From: Mimachlamys varia
Lineage: Eukaryota; Mollusca; Bivalvia; Pectinida; Pectinidae
Length of the DNA: 64,000 nt
Direction: 5' to 3'
Assembly (NCBI GenBank): GCA_947623455.1
Contig: OX392542.1
Location: 10,237,625 to 10,301,624, forward strand
Below are positions 1 through 13,700 of this stretch, one piece after another. The notes under the pieces were generated by a model. That model made no database searches. It was not told where the DNA came from and worked only from the letters and a program-made list of their open reading frames with translations. The position numbers were made by a program, and so were the translations under genes. Position 1 is the stretch's first letter. The number at the start of each line of letters is the position of its first letter.

Positions 1-262
1 CCCTTGAGAGATCAGCCTCACTATTTGTATTATACTGAACACCCAGCACCTCAAGAAATATGATAAATTTCAAATTGGCAGTTACTAAGAAATTAAGGTA
101 TGGTTGATGGACGACGCATAAGATCATCCTGGTCCTTCAGAACGGGTCAGCAAAATATTTGTTAATCTGTAGAATGTTTTTTTAAGCTCACTATTTGTAT
201 CACCTAAAGTGTCCAATGTATAAAGATCTCTTTGACTGTTTCTAGAAGACTTCATAATGGCT

Positions 263-318
263 GGGTATTCCCTGATGGTCTGTCATATAAGGGTATTCCC
301 TGATGGTCTGTCATATAA
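263..318. repeat. Perfect 28-bp tandem duplication
   Basis: Two identical 28-bp copies lie head to tail at 263-290 and 291-318, beginning GGGTATTCCCTGATGG. They lie inside EFHD2 intron 2. Nothing coding is seen in 1-500. Confidence 0.85.
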
Positions 319-504
319 GGTAAACTGTGAAATTGTGTATACTGTCAACAACATGGAAAAGTAATTAGGTGGGGTTTTTTTTGTGGTTTTTCTTCAGTAT
401 ATCACAAAGGATATCACCTCCATATCATACATATAATTGTACATTGTGTAAAACTGGTCAGCTAGCCAACTGATGCATCTTTAAAGTAATGATGTTTTTA
501 ATCA

Positions 505-1045
505 TATACAGCAGGGAATATTGTATACATAATACTGTAAAGCTCGGGAACAGCAGGGTATATTTTATACATAATACTGTAAAGCTTGGGTACATCAGGG
601 TATATATTATACATAATACGGTAAAACAGGGTATGTTTTATACATAATATGGTAAAGCTCGGGTACAGCAGGGTATATCTTATACATAATACGGTAAAGC
701 TGGGGTACAGCAGGGTATGTTTTATACAATATATGGTAAAGCTGGGTAAGTTTTATACAATATATGGTAAAGCAGGGTATATCTTATACATAATACTGTA
801 AAGCTCGGGAACAGCAGGGTATATTTTATACATTATATGGTAAAGCAGGGTATGTTTTATACAATATATGGTAAAGCAGGGTATGTTTTATACATAATAC
901 TGTAAAGCTCGGGAACAGCAGGGTATATTTTATACATTATATGGTAAAGCAGGGTATGTTTTATACAATATATGGTAAAGCAGGGTATGTTTTATACAAT
1001 ATATGGTAAAGCAGGGTATGTTTTATACATAATACGGTAAAGCTT
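505..1045. repeat. Minisatellite, GCAGGGTAT-TTTTATACATAATA units
   Basis: About a dozen imperfect units of roughly 35-60 bp share the core AGCAGGGTATRTTTTATACA followed by TAATACTGTAAAGC or TATATGGTAAAGC. Units differ by presence of the segment CTCGGGAACA, giving a higher-order pattern. The array is in intron 2 of EFHD2 and has no coding potential. Outside it, 1046-1791 shows no recognisable feature. Confidence 0.8.
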
Positions 1046-1791
1046 GGTAATACTGAGGTGGATAACACTTCCTGTTGACACGCCATTAAGATATTACACA
1101 GGTAATACTATTAAATGTCCAACACTTTACCATCCCTACTGTACATTTATAGCCGTAATGACCAATCTATTACAGCTGTCCTCAGTAACAGCCTGTAGTT
1201 TATGGCTAAATCATGTCTAAATGGAGGTGGGCACTTGACCATAGGTGTATGAACGGTCAATTTACATTGTTTCATATAAAATAAGTGTGACGGTTGATAT
1301 CTCTCTAGATGTACATAGACAGAAAACATCGGTTAGTTTCTTTCGCTATTATCAGTATTATCCGAGCTTACCGTCATTTTAGCTGTACTTCAGTCTGTGA
1401 CATTAACATTTTAAAGCACTAGTCCAGATAAGCAAAATGCAGTGTTTATTGTAACAAATATATTGAAATTCATGGACTTTCCACTAGTCTGAACCAAAAT
1501 TTACCAGTCATGGGCAAAAGGACTAGTGGCTAAAGTTAAAGACTGGTACTTGCGTCTTCATTTTAGCTATGACTGAATTTTGCATAGAAAAGCTACACAT
1601 GTTTATGAAATAACAAGTACAAAAGAACATCTTGGCCCTTTTGACCATCAGGTGAGCTAAAAGGAAAATGGGATGGACGATGGGTAATGACACAAGCTCA
1701 TTTGCCATTTAGCTCCCCAGCCCAAAGTGGCAAAAATCACTGATTTTTACCGAAATATTAACCAGGCTCTGAAATGACATTAATTACAAAC

Positions 1792-4700
1792 CTCCCTGAA
1801 ACTGATTTTCCCATCGTTGTCCTCATCAACCTCCTTTATCATGGCCTTGAGTCCCAGGTGAGTCTGAGCCGCCCCAAGTTTCTCCATCATTACTTTCAAC
1901 TCCTCAAAGTCAATGAACTTGTCTCTGCCCGTATCATACCTGGAATGACATCAAATTTCTCCTTAGTTATGTAACAACTGCCAGCTCAGTTCTATTTCAT
2001 CCATGCTGGTATGCCACAAAATGTTAATTCTGTGACGCCTATTATTTAGTGGGTATCCTTTTTCATATTTAACAATATTGTTACAATATAATGTTTATTT
2101 CACATTTTGTAAAAGTATTTTTTTCCCTATTTTCATACTAAGTACATATTATAACATATAAAACTTAAAAAGTATGAAAATTGAAAAAAATCAATTTATT
2201 TGACAAGAGCCCCTCTAAGTCTGAACACAGAATTGGATGGCTATTTAAGTTTGTGATCAAAGTATTATTATATATCATATTCCGGGACATTTTATTCAAG
2301 GTGGTAATGTCCGTAGAATATAAGTTATAGCACAATTAAAAGGACAGTAAAGTGTCACGTTTCCATGACTACTACACTGTCACCTTCATCAGACCAATTA
2401 ATGACAGAGTACAATTCACACTGGTCATAAGTCTGATGAATATTACAATTAGTTGTGTTACATAACTTATATTCTATCATTATATAATGCCAGCCTTTTA
2501 ATACATATCTCAGGTACACCTGTAACAGGAAAGGAAAAATGCACGGCCAGACTGGGGTTCGAAACCCAGAACCTTCTGAACTCTAGACGGGCGCTCAACC
2601 AATTGAGATATCTGGTCGCCGACGATCGACCCAGTCTAGATCCGCTACACACCCATGGTCACTAGACGGCAACACGAAAATCTCCATCCTACTACACATA
2701 TATCAGCTGGGGAAACATTTTCTGATAAATTTAATCCCCTTGATTTCCTATTTTCATGGAATTGTTGTAGTTAACCCTAGTGGTGCTGAACGGGTATATA
2801 TCTGATCCGTCGGTTGGGTGCTGAACGGGTATATATACCCGCTAGAGAAAAATCGGAAAACCCCCTGATATCGGTGGCTAAAAATACAAGTTTGAGTCTG
2901 AAATAAAAAAATGACTCACGTGCGCCTAAAAGCTAAGAATCTTAACAATTTAGTTACTGAATATCAAAGCCCAACACGTCGTAGTTCTGAAACAAACATA
3001 ACGTAACCACTGGGAATCCTCCACTTCGTCTGCAACTACGATATTTTTAGCTCAGCGGAAGGCTTTGAAGTTTCGACGAATGCGCATGGGTTGTGAAAGT
3101 AGATGACGTAATTTTACCGCCAATGGCGGAAACAGGTGCTCTGTTACTATGAGGAATAATGCTATTTCTCGGCTAATTTACAAACAAGAATTGAGGTATG
3201 TACAGTAACACTGAGTCTATCGATGTTCTTCGTGATTTTATTTACGTTTTAATTCGATCTCATTGTCGTTGTTTACAGACAAGTAAAACAGATTGAAGCT
3301 TATAGTCGTCCTGAAGTAATGTCATGCGCAGTCATTGACTTCGTAGTCAATCGGTTAATTAAATTCGATGTCCTGTTGTCTTCGGCGGAATACATGGATA
3401 TTAAATCACTGAAATATAATATTTGTATTGGTGTTGTCATTTACCATTACTGGCGTTTGAAATAAAGCATAAGAATCATGCTAAAACAAGACGAATTTAT
3501 CTCGACTTTCACTTTGACCAAACACCGGAAGTGCTCGTCGCAGATGTAAACAACATGGCAGGCAACTTTACTTTACGACAAGTCTTGCCAGAGTATCAAG
3601 AGTTATTTGACGAAATATTTGATAATGAAGATAGCGATGAGTTTGAAGGATTCGATATTGCTGAGGGGAATAACGACGGCGATGTATTGGGGTCATTTGC
3701 TGAAGATACCTGGATAGAAGGTGGTAAAACTCCCATGGGGTTTACATTCACGGGGAATGCTGGACCCAAGAATTTGCCTGAGCCAGAGACTGGATCATTA
3801 TCCATTCTGGACTACTTTGAAACGATCTTCACAGACGGTATTACAGATACAATTGTCACTGAAACCAACAGGTATGCCAACATTTATATCCAAGGACATC
3901 CAGAGCCTACTCAGCACTCCCGCTTCAAGAAATGGACTCCAGTGACCCATGGTGAGATGAAGGCTTTTATAGCAGTGGCAATTGCAATGGGACTTATAAA
4001 GCAGATCAACATGCAGGACTATTGGTGCACTGACCCTGTAGTAAGTACGCCATTTTTTTCTTCTGTGATGCCCCGTGATAGGTTCCTGTCGATCATGAGT
4101 TTCTTGCACTTGTCCAACAACACTTTGGCTGTTCCCCGTGGCGAGGAAGGTTATACTCCTCTTCAAAAACTTGGTTCTCCCTACCAAGAGCTTCTTCAGA
4201 GATTCCAGGATATCTACAATCCTAGTCAGTGTGTAGCAGTTGATGAGGGAATGATTGCTTGGAGGGGAAATTTGAAGTTTAGGGTGTATAATCCGGACAA
4301 ACCAATCAAGTACGGAATAAAACTTTACATGCTCTGTGACTCTAAGAATGGATATTGTTCGCGAGTGGAGCTGTATACTGGTCGTTCATCAGAAGTCAGC
4401 GAGTACGGGGCGACTTATGATCTTGTTATGCGACTGGCCGAACCATACCTTTTGAAAGGTTACAAGATTTACATGGACAATTACTTCAGCAGTCCAGCAC
4501 TCTTTTATAACCTGTGGCTGAATGGTACCCTTGCTTGTGGAACGTTACGCAGCAATCGGAAAGGAGTTCCAGACAAGATGAAAAATGCTCATCCATGCAA
4601 AGGCCAGATGATGGCATTCAACAACGGAACTTTAGTGGCAGTGAAGTTTTCTGATAAAAAAGAAGTCTGTCTCCTAACAACAATCAATGAAGGTATGTAC

Positions 4701-7700
4701 CTATTCAGAAATTGCTTATGAATTGATATCGTGAATACACTCTTGTACAATACAGTTTTTGACTTAATATACATCAAGCTTTTGGCCTATGACCTGCATT
4801 TCTTTTTGGATTACATTGTTGATGTCTGCAAACCTTTATCAACAGTATACTATTGATTTGGCAGTTTTCAAATATTTGATAGATTTCTTATTTATATAAT
4901 CGCATGACATTTTGCTTATATTGAAACTCAGTGATGAATGAATAATACTACAAGTATTACAAGCAAGGTCTGCAACATGTGCATTATTTTACTAATTTTC
5001 TGGTAATATTACTGATATTACTTGGAGCTCCCTATAAACTATGAAATATCTCTTTGTTGATTCCAACATTAAGTTATTGATATCATTATGTTAATTTTAT
5101 CATAAGACGTTATTATTTGACCTGTTATAAAATTTCAATGAAACAATAAATTTATGAGACTTTGTTAAAATATTCTCCATATTGCTGCTATTTAGGAAAA
5201 ATGGTCAACACTGCAAAGAGAGATTCAGAGGGGAACTTGATTGCCAAGCCCGACTGTGTGTTAGATTACAACCACAACATGGGTGCAGTGGATAGATGTG
5301 ACCAGATGGTGGCATATGCTGGATTTGACAGAAGGACACTAAAATGGTGGAAAAAGGTCTTCTTTCACATGCTTGGTCTTGCTGTGCTCAACTCATACAT
5401 CTTATACAAACAACAGACAGCCAACCCAGTATTGCACAGGATTTTCAGACGACAGCTTGTGAGTCAACTGGTCTCTGCTGCTGAGATCTCGGGTAAGTTT
5501 TGAAATAGTGCTGTCTGCTAAATTAACTTAAAAGTTTTGTGATCAGTATTACCATAATGTAATGTCAGATTTAAGGATTAATTGATATACATATGCACAC
5601 ACACACTAACAAATATATGAAAAGACATGTGTGAATATATATATATATATATATCATAAACGTATATTTACACTCTGTATAACATGTATTTCATTATATG
5701 AACTATATAAAGTTAAATTTATACCAGATGAAATAACTAGATTATGATCAAGTTCAACATTATTCTTTATTGAATAATATGTTTAGTTTCAACTTACATT
5801 GAATTGTGTACATTTATACTGATTCAGTGTAACATTTTAAGAGAAAAATTATGATAATCTTCATTATAATCATTACATGCGTAAAAAATCATATATATGT
5901 TTCTAATCCATAGGCCCACAGCAAAAGGGGCGGAGGAGGCAATCTGCTGAAGTGCTTCAGAGGTTGACAGCGCGGCATTTCATTGGCTACTCTCCATCCA
6001 CAGGAAGGAAAGCCCATGCCAGCAGGAAATGTATTGTCTGCGGTCCAGCAGAGACTGATTTGTTCAGGTCCCAGCATCCTGGTGAGACAGTGCCGAAATC
6101 TTGTGGGAGGATGACATGTTTTCAGTGCAAGCAGTGTCAGGTATCTCTGTGTGTTGAACCCTGCTTTGAGTTATATCATACGACTGCAGAATTTGTGCTT
6201 GCCTACAAGCGTCAGAAGAGACAGGAGGAGGAGTAATAACTCTTGTAGCTGACAATGCTGAGAAATGCAACTTCCTGGATAGGACATTGGTCATTTCTCT
6301 TTAGTAACAAAATTTAAGATTATCTCCCTTGAGTAAAATAATTTCAAATTATCTCCCTTGAGTGATAAAATTTCAGATTCCCATTAATCATTTCAGTTAT
6401 AATTATTGTTATTGTTAAAATAAAAGATATATATTGTGTACTCATCTAGATAAAAGATATCTTAAAGAATTAAATAATATTTTTAATTGTGTTTATTGGA
6501 CTTTTGTTGTTTTTTCATGTGAAGTTTGCACTTTTTCAGGCTTAGCAGATGAAGTGCTAAATTTTTCATAAAATTGACATTCAAACCGCCATTGAATGTC
6601 TGGAATACATCATTTGCATCATTCTTGATATTTAAGCAGGAAGAAAAAAAAACGCTTTGTAAAAAATTGTTTTTGAAACAAATCAGCACTCAATGCCATC
6701 CTAATAGAAGACAATTCAGCACCACAAGGGTTAACATTTAAGTAACCTTTGAAATCATTGTTTTATTCCTGGAAATCGTGTACACCACTTGAGCTACATT
6801 GATTTGTTAATTAACATGTACATATACCCAGGTACATAAAACAATCCACGACATGCAGGAACAGAAACGACTTTAAGGTTCTATTTTAGGTAAAATAACA
6901 AAATCTTCAGATCTACAAGTCTAGTTACTACCACAGTGTAATCAATACAAGCTCCGCTGGATTAATTAAGGCTAAAAGGAATCTAGATTGTCCCAGAGGT
7001 AGGTGTTTCATGATCACATTCGTAAGAAGTACATGTAAGTTAGGAAATATAATTATTTATAGAATCATTGTTCAAATCAACTTTTACAGGTTTCTTGGGA
7101 GTAAAAATGCCTTGAAAGAAAATGCAAATTACAGAATACCAGGGCTAACTTCTTACCTGCCCAGGTAAAAACATTGAAGGTCAAACCTGTAAAAAGACCC
7201 TTAACTAGCTTGGCTAAGAATTTTGAAAGTTTTATGATGGTCATCCCTTAAATTACTCATTCATCACAGAAGACATTTGAATTCTTCAAATTCAGAGATG
7301 GAATAGTTCATTATTAAATTCAGGGGTGTCAAAGGATGCTGGTAAATTCCTTCCTTTACTGGTGAACATTCAAAATCTTTGATGGTAAAGCAACCAATGG
7401 AGCTTCATTCTAAAGCATTTGACCATTGACATTATAAATGAATACATATGTTCAAAGTGTTACTATTACAGGGTTTTCCATTGGACCCTCAAATTTAATT
7501 AATATAAGAGTCCTGGGACTCCCATCACATATAATATATAGTAAAACTTCATCCATTTTGGGAGTCCTTTGACAATCTTAGGAGTCAGTTATTAAAATGC
7601 AGGTTTTTGTGGGTCAGGGAAAACCCTGCTATTATTGTATAGTCAAAAAGAGATGAAAGAAGATAAATGGTGTTGTATACTGCATAGTTTCTAAATTTAC

Positions 7701-10700
7701 CAATATATCGCTGTAAATTCATTGGAACTATATTACCGGGTATCTTAGCAACCACAGCTATAGTAGATACCAATGTAGCAACATGCTTTGAATATATTTT
7801 TCTTTAATGTACATAACGTTCAAACTTTATCAATGATGTAAATAAAAGGATTAATCCTCATTTTGACTGTTTATACGAAAGATTAGCCTGCAGTTGAGAA
7901 AACAAACATATTCTAATGATAAAACTACTTGTTTTCAGTGATTTATCATGACAAATATGTTATAAATATTGTATATAAAATTTTCCCCAGATATAGATAC
8001 CATTTGGAGGATTTGCAGGAAAATAGCAAACAATTATTTTTCAATGGTAGCCTTGTCATTCATTATTAAACATGTATTAGAAATATCACATGAAATCCAG
8101 TTCAGATCTAATATCATCTAAGGCATTTTGAAGTTTACAACTTAAATCAAAGCACATATAATTACAGTAGAGCTAAGACTGGGACAGCTTCAGTACAGCC
8201 GTGAATGTATGAGATTCACTTCTCTACACTTCCGGAGTATGTGGTACAGAGTGTGGTATGGTGTGTATCTGTCACCATCACTATACATGTACACCATACA
8301 TCATACCCATACATCATACCACTGCCTTACACTGTCTAACAAGACATCACTTCCCCACCATCTATCATGTCTATAGACCGGCACAAACACCACCACTTGG
8401 TAAGTCATTATGCACAAGTGTACACTAGTAACAAGATGCTGGGGGAAGACTTTTTACAATTAACCCAGAACAGAATGACACTAACAAGACCCCATTTACA
8501 GTGTTTTTGCTACCTTGATACTACAGCAACCTATACCTTATTGAATTGGGAAAATATAGTAAGATTTTCACATAAATTGGGAACATATTCTTGAATTTTG
8601 CTTAATTTTGGGAAAATAACAAATTTTGACAAGGGGAAACAGCCTTACATCGGCTGTAAAAATGGGCAAACAAAATCACTGCCATATAATGTTAGTTATT
8701 CAAAAACAAAGTCATTAAGTCATTTACATGCCCAGTGTTTGATAAACAAAATTTTAACTCGGAATAAATTCTGAAATTATTGAATAAAATAAGGGATCCT
8801 GAAACTTGGATTCAAAATTGGGATCTAGAATGGCACCTTGATCAATCAAGCAACAACATTGCCATTGAAACAGGGAAGAAAATAGTATGCTTCCACATGA
8901 GATTGAACCCTCTATCTCCAGGATCTTAGTCCGACAATCTACCACTGAACTTAAGGGAAATTCCCTCTAGCTCGAAGCTTAGAAAGCGACCCAGATCCAA
9001 AATTTGCCACACTACTCCCCCTTTTTTAATGTGTTCGCCCCGAACACCACAACCCAGGTTTTAACTCCGCCGTCACCACGGGGAGGGCCACGAACACCAT
9101 TTGTAACAGGAAAGAGAATAGTGTGCTTCCACATGGGATTGAACCCTCGAACTTGAGGTTCCTATTCCAACAATTTATCACTGAACTTTAGGGAAATTCC
9201 CTCTAGCTCGAAGCTTAGAAGGCGACCTAGATCCTAATTATGTACAAAATTTGCCACACTACTCTCCTTTTTTTAAATGTGTTCGCCCCGAACACAACAA
9301 CCCAGGTTCTAACTCCACTGTCACCACAGGGAGACCATGTGCACAGACCCCATTCGTAGTAGGAAAGAAAATAGTGTGCTTCCACATTGAGTCTGCAATC
9401 TGCAGGTTCCTAGTCCTACCACTAAGCTAAAGGAAAATTCCCTCTAACTCAAAGCTAGAAGCCACCAGCTAAATCCTATGTACAATTAAAATCTGTCACA
9501 CTATCAATAGATCCAGTGCAGTTTTTTCTAACAAAAATGAACTATTAAAGATTTAATGACATTGCAAATGCAATCTTGTATTCTATATATCTATAAAAAC
9601 ATGCTGTCATTCTTGTATTTTACAACTCTGTAAAAATGTGCAGTCTTGTTTAGTTTTAACGTGATTACCACTGAAAAACAAGCAATTTAACTGTCAGCAG
9701 TTAGTATATAAAAACAAATCTCTATCATGTTGTGTGGTTTCTTTTTACACCTCCTAGAGATATAAAATAAAGTATGGGGACACATACTGACAGAATGTCA
9801 AGTGTTCTAGTGCCCTAACACACGCTGGAACCAACCTAGATAGCCTCTACACACCTCTACACCTCTCCAGTGTCGACCCCCGTTAACCTTACTAGATACC
9901 GACTCTCTTGTGACACGGGCTACTAAGCCTGGATATAGATAACGACTCAGACTCCGTAGCAGAATACAAAGCTGCTCTCTCTCATTCCAACATTCTAATT
10001 CATATGTTTTTTTTAACGTTATACAAACTTCAGTGTTTTTGAACATTCCGCTATCGTCAATTTCTATTTTTAAGTCGTAACACAATAAATCCTTTGTCCC
10101 AATGGCCCTATGATGTACTTATCATACCAGCATGCCCATGGAACGTACTTCAAGATTAAATCCAATTCATTACATACCAATTAGAACATCAGATATGCAG
10201 AACTTAAGTTAAACAGTATACATAAATACCTGGACGGAGGATTTAATTTCTATTTTAGAACATAAATGCTCATTTGCCAAATCCCTGAAAGACAAAGTTC
10301 CTGCAAACTTTATTTTGCAAAACTGATCTGAATACATGATATAGTTGATACAGTATCATTGCTTTATTCAGTTTTACAGCCAGGGTCATTTATTGACGTG
10401 GCAGGTTTTGAAGGTGGAGGATACCCGGAGTTTCCAGAGAAAAACCACTGACCTACGGTCAGTACCTGCAAGGCAACTACCCCACATGAAATTCAAACTT
10501 GCAAACCAGATGTGGAGGGCTAGTGGTAGAATGTCGGAACACCTTTACCACTCGGCCACTGCAGCCCCTTAAGGATGGTATTTTTTGGCAATGGCAAGAC
10601 AACCAATTTGAAACGGTAAGAATGAAGCCAATTTTCCAACCTTTTTTTCATTTCCTTGGAAAACATTGCCAATGAAATGTTGACCTACCTGGCTAAACAA

Positions 10701-13700
10701 AGTTCATTTTTATAAAAATGTTTAAATTGGAAACAATAAAAGTGAAATACAACATGTGCTCATCTTTTATTTTTTATTTGTTGTTTTGACATTTTGATTT
10801 TTCATACTCTACAGAAGAATGATACATGTACATGACTTGTGTAGTCGAGCTTACAAGAAAACAATTACCTAGTTAGAACATGATACAGAGGTATAAAGGG
10901 CCAAGGAAATCTTCAAAGGGCAGACAACTAGCATATGACTCCTGAACACAAGGCACTGCCAACATTGTGGTTAATGATGAAATCTGGTCCTAAGTTGGGA
11001 AGCATAGGCTTACAGATTTTAGCCTGAGTTTTAACCATCTCCACCTCCACAACATTCATTTATATTGTTGGCTATTTATATCTGTAGGTTGTAGCATGAT
11101 GGGTGATGTTCCATTCCATCAAATAGCTCTAGATCTCATGTACGTGCCAATGTTGTCTGTAATGATACATGCGACTCAAAATAAAGTTTATTGTATTACT
11201 TCCCGATTAAACTTTGTAGAATTGGACACGATAGCAAGCAGTGATCATCATCAACTGCGTGAAACATTGATACAGGTTGTGAAATGATATACACTGTACA
11301 TTTGTATATAAAATCTAACAAGACTTTAGAGTGCTTTAAGTCTTGTACACCATTAATTTTCCTTACAACACAGAGGAGATTGATGCCCTAGTGAGTTTGC
11401 CTTGTTGTGATGTTAATATAAAACCAACTCTTCAATAATATAGACATGTGGATTTCAGTTATTTTCAGCACAGTAATATATGGAAACTCTTACAGGTGCC
11501 AAAATCCATTTAAGATCATTTTTACATACCGCAAGTTACACAGAAAATATCAAAATACCAAACCAGAAACCTTTATGATGTAGGAGAATGTACTGCTGAT
11601 CAACAACAGATAGTTTGATTCATATAGGAGGAAACAAATATCCATGCAATTCCCAGTCATGAGTCAAACTGTCAACTGTACAGGGAAACGTTGAGTGATA
11701 ACTTGGTAAGGCCTGTTTTCACAAGCGATTATGTTGAATTCAGTAATGGACTAATGGTGACCTAGTTTTTGACTGAAGGAAGTTGAATGGCGTTTGTGAA
11801 ATTGTCAGTGGAGTATACATTTTTGTATGTACAGTTCATAAGGTACAGAGGGACATCACATAACATAATTTACAAACAACTGTTACAATAATCAATATTA
11901 CATAGTCCTGTTGACAAGAAATATTTCCAAAAAGAGATATCAAACCATAAAACAGGATACTGTGCACTTGAAATGGACAGTGAAGGGTCATATTTGACCT
12001 CTAGTACTCTGTCTATATCAAAATATCAGTGAAGTCATCAGAAGGATGTGGTCAGAACTCAGATGACCGGTAGTATACCCCCTTACAGCCTATGATCTGC
12101 CTTACAATCTACCATCCCCCCCCCCCCCCCCCCCCCACACACAAACTTGTGTGTGATCAGCAACTCACCAAGCCTCAGGTTAAATATAAATATAAACTTT
12201 ATTTATTTTACAACAATTATGAAACAAGTTACCCAACCTATATTTATCACTCTTGTTGGCCCAGATGTTAATTAGCCAGAGAAAACCCACATGGTTGGGC
12301 AGCTGCTAGACTGGCTACAAGCCCCCATGTTTCTATAGAGAATTTCTCTACTGAATTTTACTACAAGCTTATCTCCCTTAAGTTTAATTTAGAATCAGAC
12401 ATCCAATTGATCAAAATTATTAGACTATTTTTTCAATATCCTTATACTATTCTAGAGACGGGAGCCAGTCTAGGCAGCTGCAGGTGACACACCCCTTCCC
12501 CCCCCCCCCCCCCCGAATACCTTTTCACGTCCAGTCGAGGAATCGAACACCAGCCTCTTTGGTGAAAGGTAAGTGCACTTCCCACTGCAACACCCGACCA
12601 AGGCTGGTTCCCTTACAACTCAATAATCTACTTTCTTCTGCACCACCCGACCAAGCCTGGTTCCCTTACAACCAAATATTCTACTTTCTTCTGCACCACC
12701 CGACCAAGCCTGGTTCCCTTACAACCAAATAATCTACTTTCTTCTGCACCACCCGACCAAGCCTGGTTCCCTTACAACCCAATAACCTACTTTCTTCTGA
12801 CCACCCGATCAAGCCTGGTTCCCTTACAACCCAATAATCTACTTTCTTCTGCACCACCCGACCAAGCCTGGTTCCCTTACAACCCAATAATCTACTTTCT
12901 TCTGCACCACTTGACCAAACATGGTTCCCTTAAAACTCAATAATCTACTTTCTTTTCAACTGTTCAAATGTCTCTAGATTTTTCTAACACAAAACACTTT
13001 AAACTTACGGGATATGTACAATACAGGGTTTGCGCTGAGTATTCTATAAAATATAAATAGGGTCCTTTCCTAGATAAATAGGGTCCTTCTGCATAGTTCA
13101 AATGGGAATCCTGAAAATAAGTGGGGTCCTTTTCAGTTTCTATGGTTGAAAAAGATATAGGGACGGCTTCAACGCAAACTCTGCATTAAATATTGGCTGC
13201 TTGACCAAGGCAGAAATTGTTTTCCCAAAAGGAAGTAAAAACAACGAAAAAGGCACTTTTGCCATTAAATTGTTGTTGTTCTACACATATATAGCAAATG
13301 ATGTAGGGGTAACAATAACACTCAGCGGACAGGGAAGTCATTCAAAGCCAGCAAGCCATTTAACACATTCACAACTGAAATTTCATAATGAAATATTCAA
13401 ACCTTTGAATTGGAAGAGTTCAAATGTGTCTTCAGGGGTGATTGAGTTTCACTCCCACTGCAGTACTATCTGCAGTCCAGATGTTTAACATTTAGAGATA
13501 AACCTAATTATAGCTCTTCTACACTGATGTTTGAAACCAATTACCATAAATTATCACACAAGTCCCTTGGTGTACTTCAACCATGTTCTAGAAAAGCAAT
13601 ATAATCATAAATCTGCACACCTAAATCTGCCCCTTACTTAATACACACACCTGTTTCACTAAATTATACAGTCAAACCCCTGATATTTTTGGAGGAAACA

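Larger units (their letters stand above)
2775..6730 (+). mobile_element. Full-length piggyBac transposon with TTAA target duplications
   Basis: The 3956-bp element is flanked by TTAA at 2771-2774 and 6731-6734, the target piggyBac elements duplicate. Left end reads CCCTAGTGGTGCTGAA; the right end, reverse-complemented, reads CCCTTGTGGTGCTGAA, a 16-bp terminal inverted repeat with one mismatch. At the left end a subterminal block GGTGCTGAACGGGTATATAT occurs twice (about 2781 and 2818), as expected of transposase binding sites. The three-exon transposase gene lies inside with its own polyadenylation signal. The element is antisense within EFHD2 intron 1. Intact ends, exact TTAA and an uninterrupted gene suggest a young, possibly mobile copy. 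Confidence 0.92.

Noticed and set aside
2541..2645. A possible functional tRNA gene
   Set aside because: A- and B-box-like sequences exist, but no clean cloverleaf; the same decayed pattern recurs at several other sites, as for SINEs.
12116..12136. C and G homopolymer runs (also 13780, 18592, 39152, 60177)
   Set aside because: Simple homopolymers, possibly with length errors; no associated feature.
12681..12887. 68-codon minus-strand frame with repeated CKGTRLGRVVQKKVDY-type text
   Set aside because: It is a translation of the 53-bp minisatellite, not a gene.
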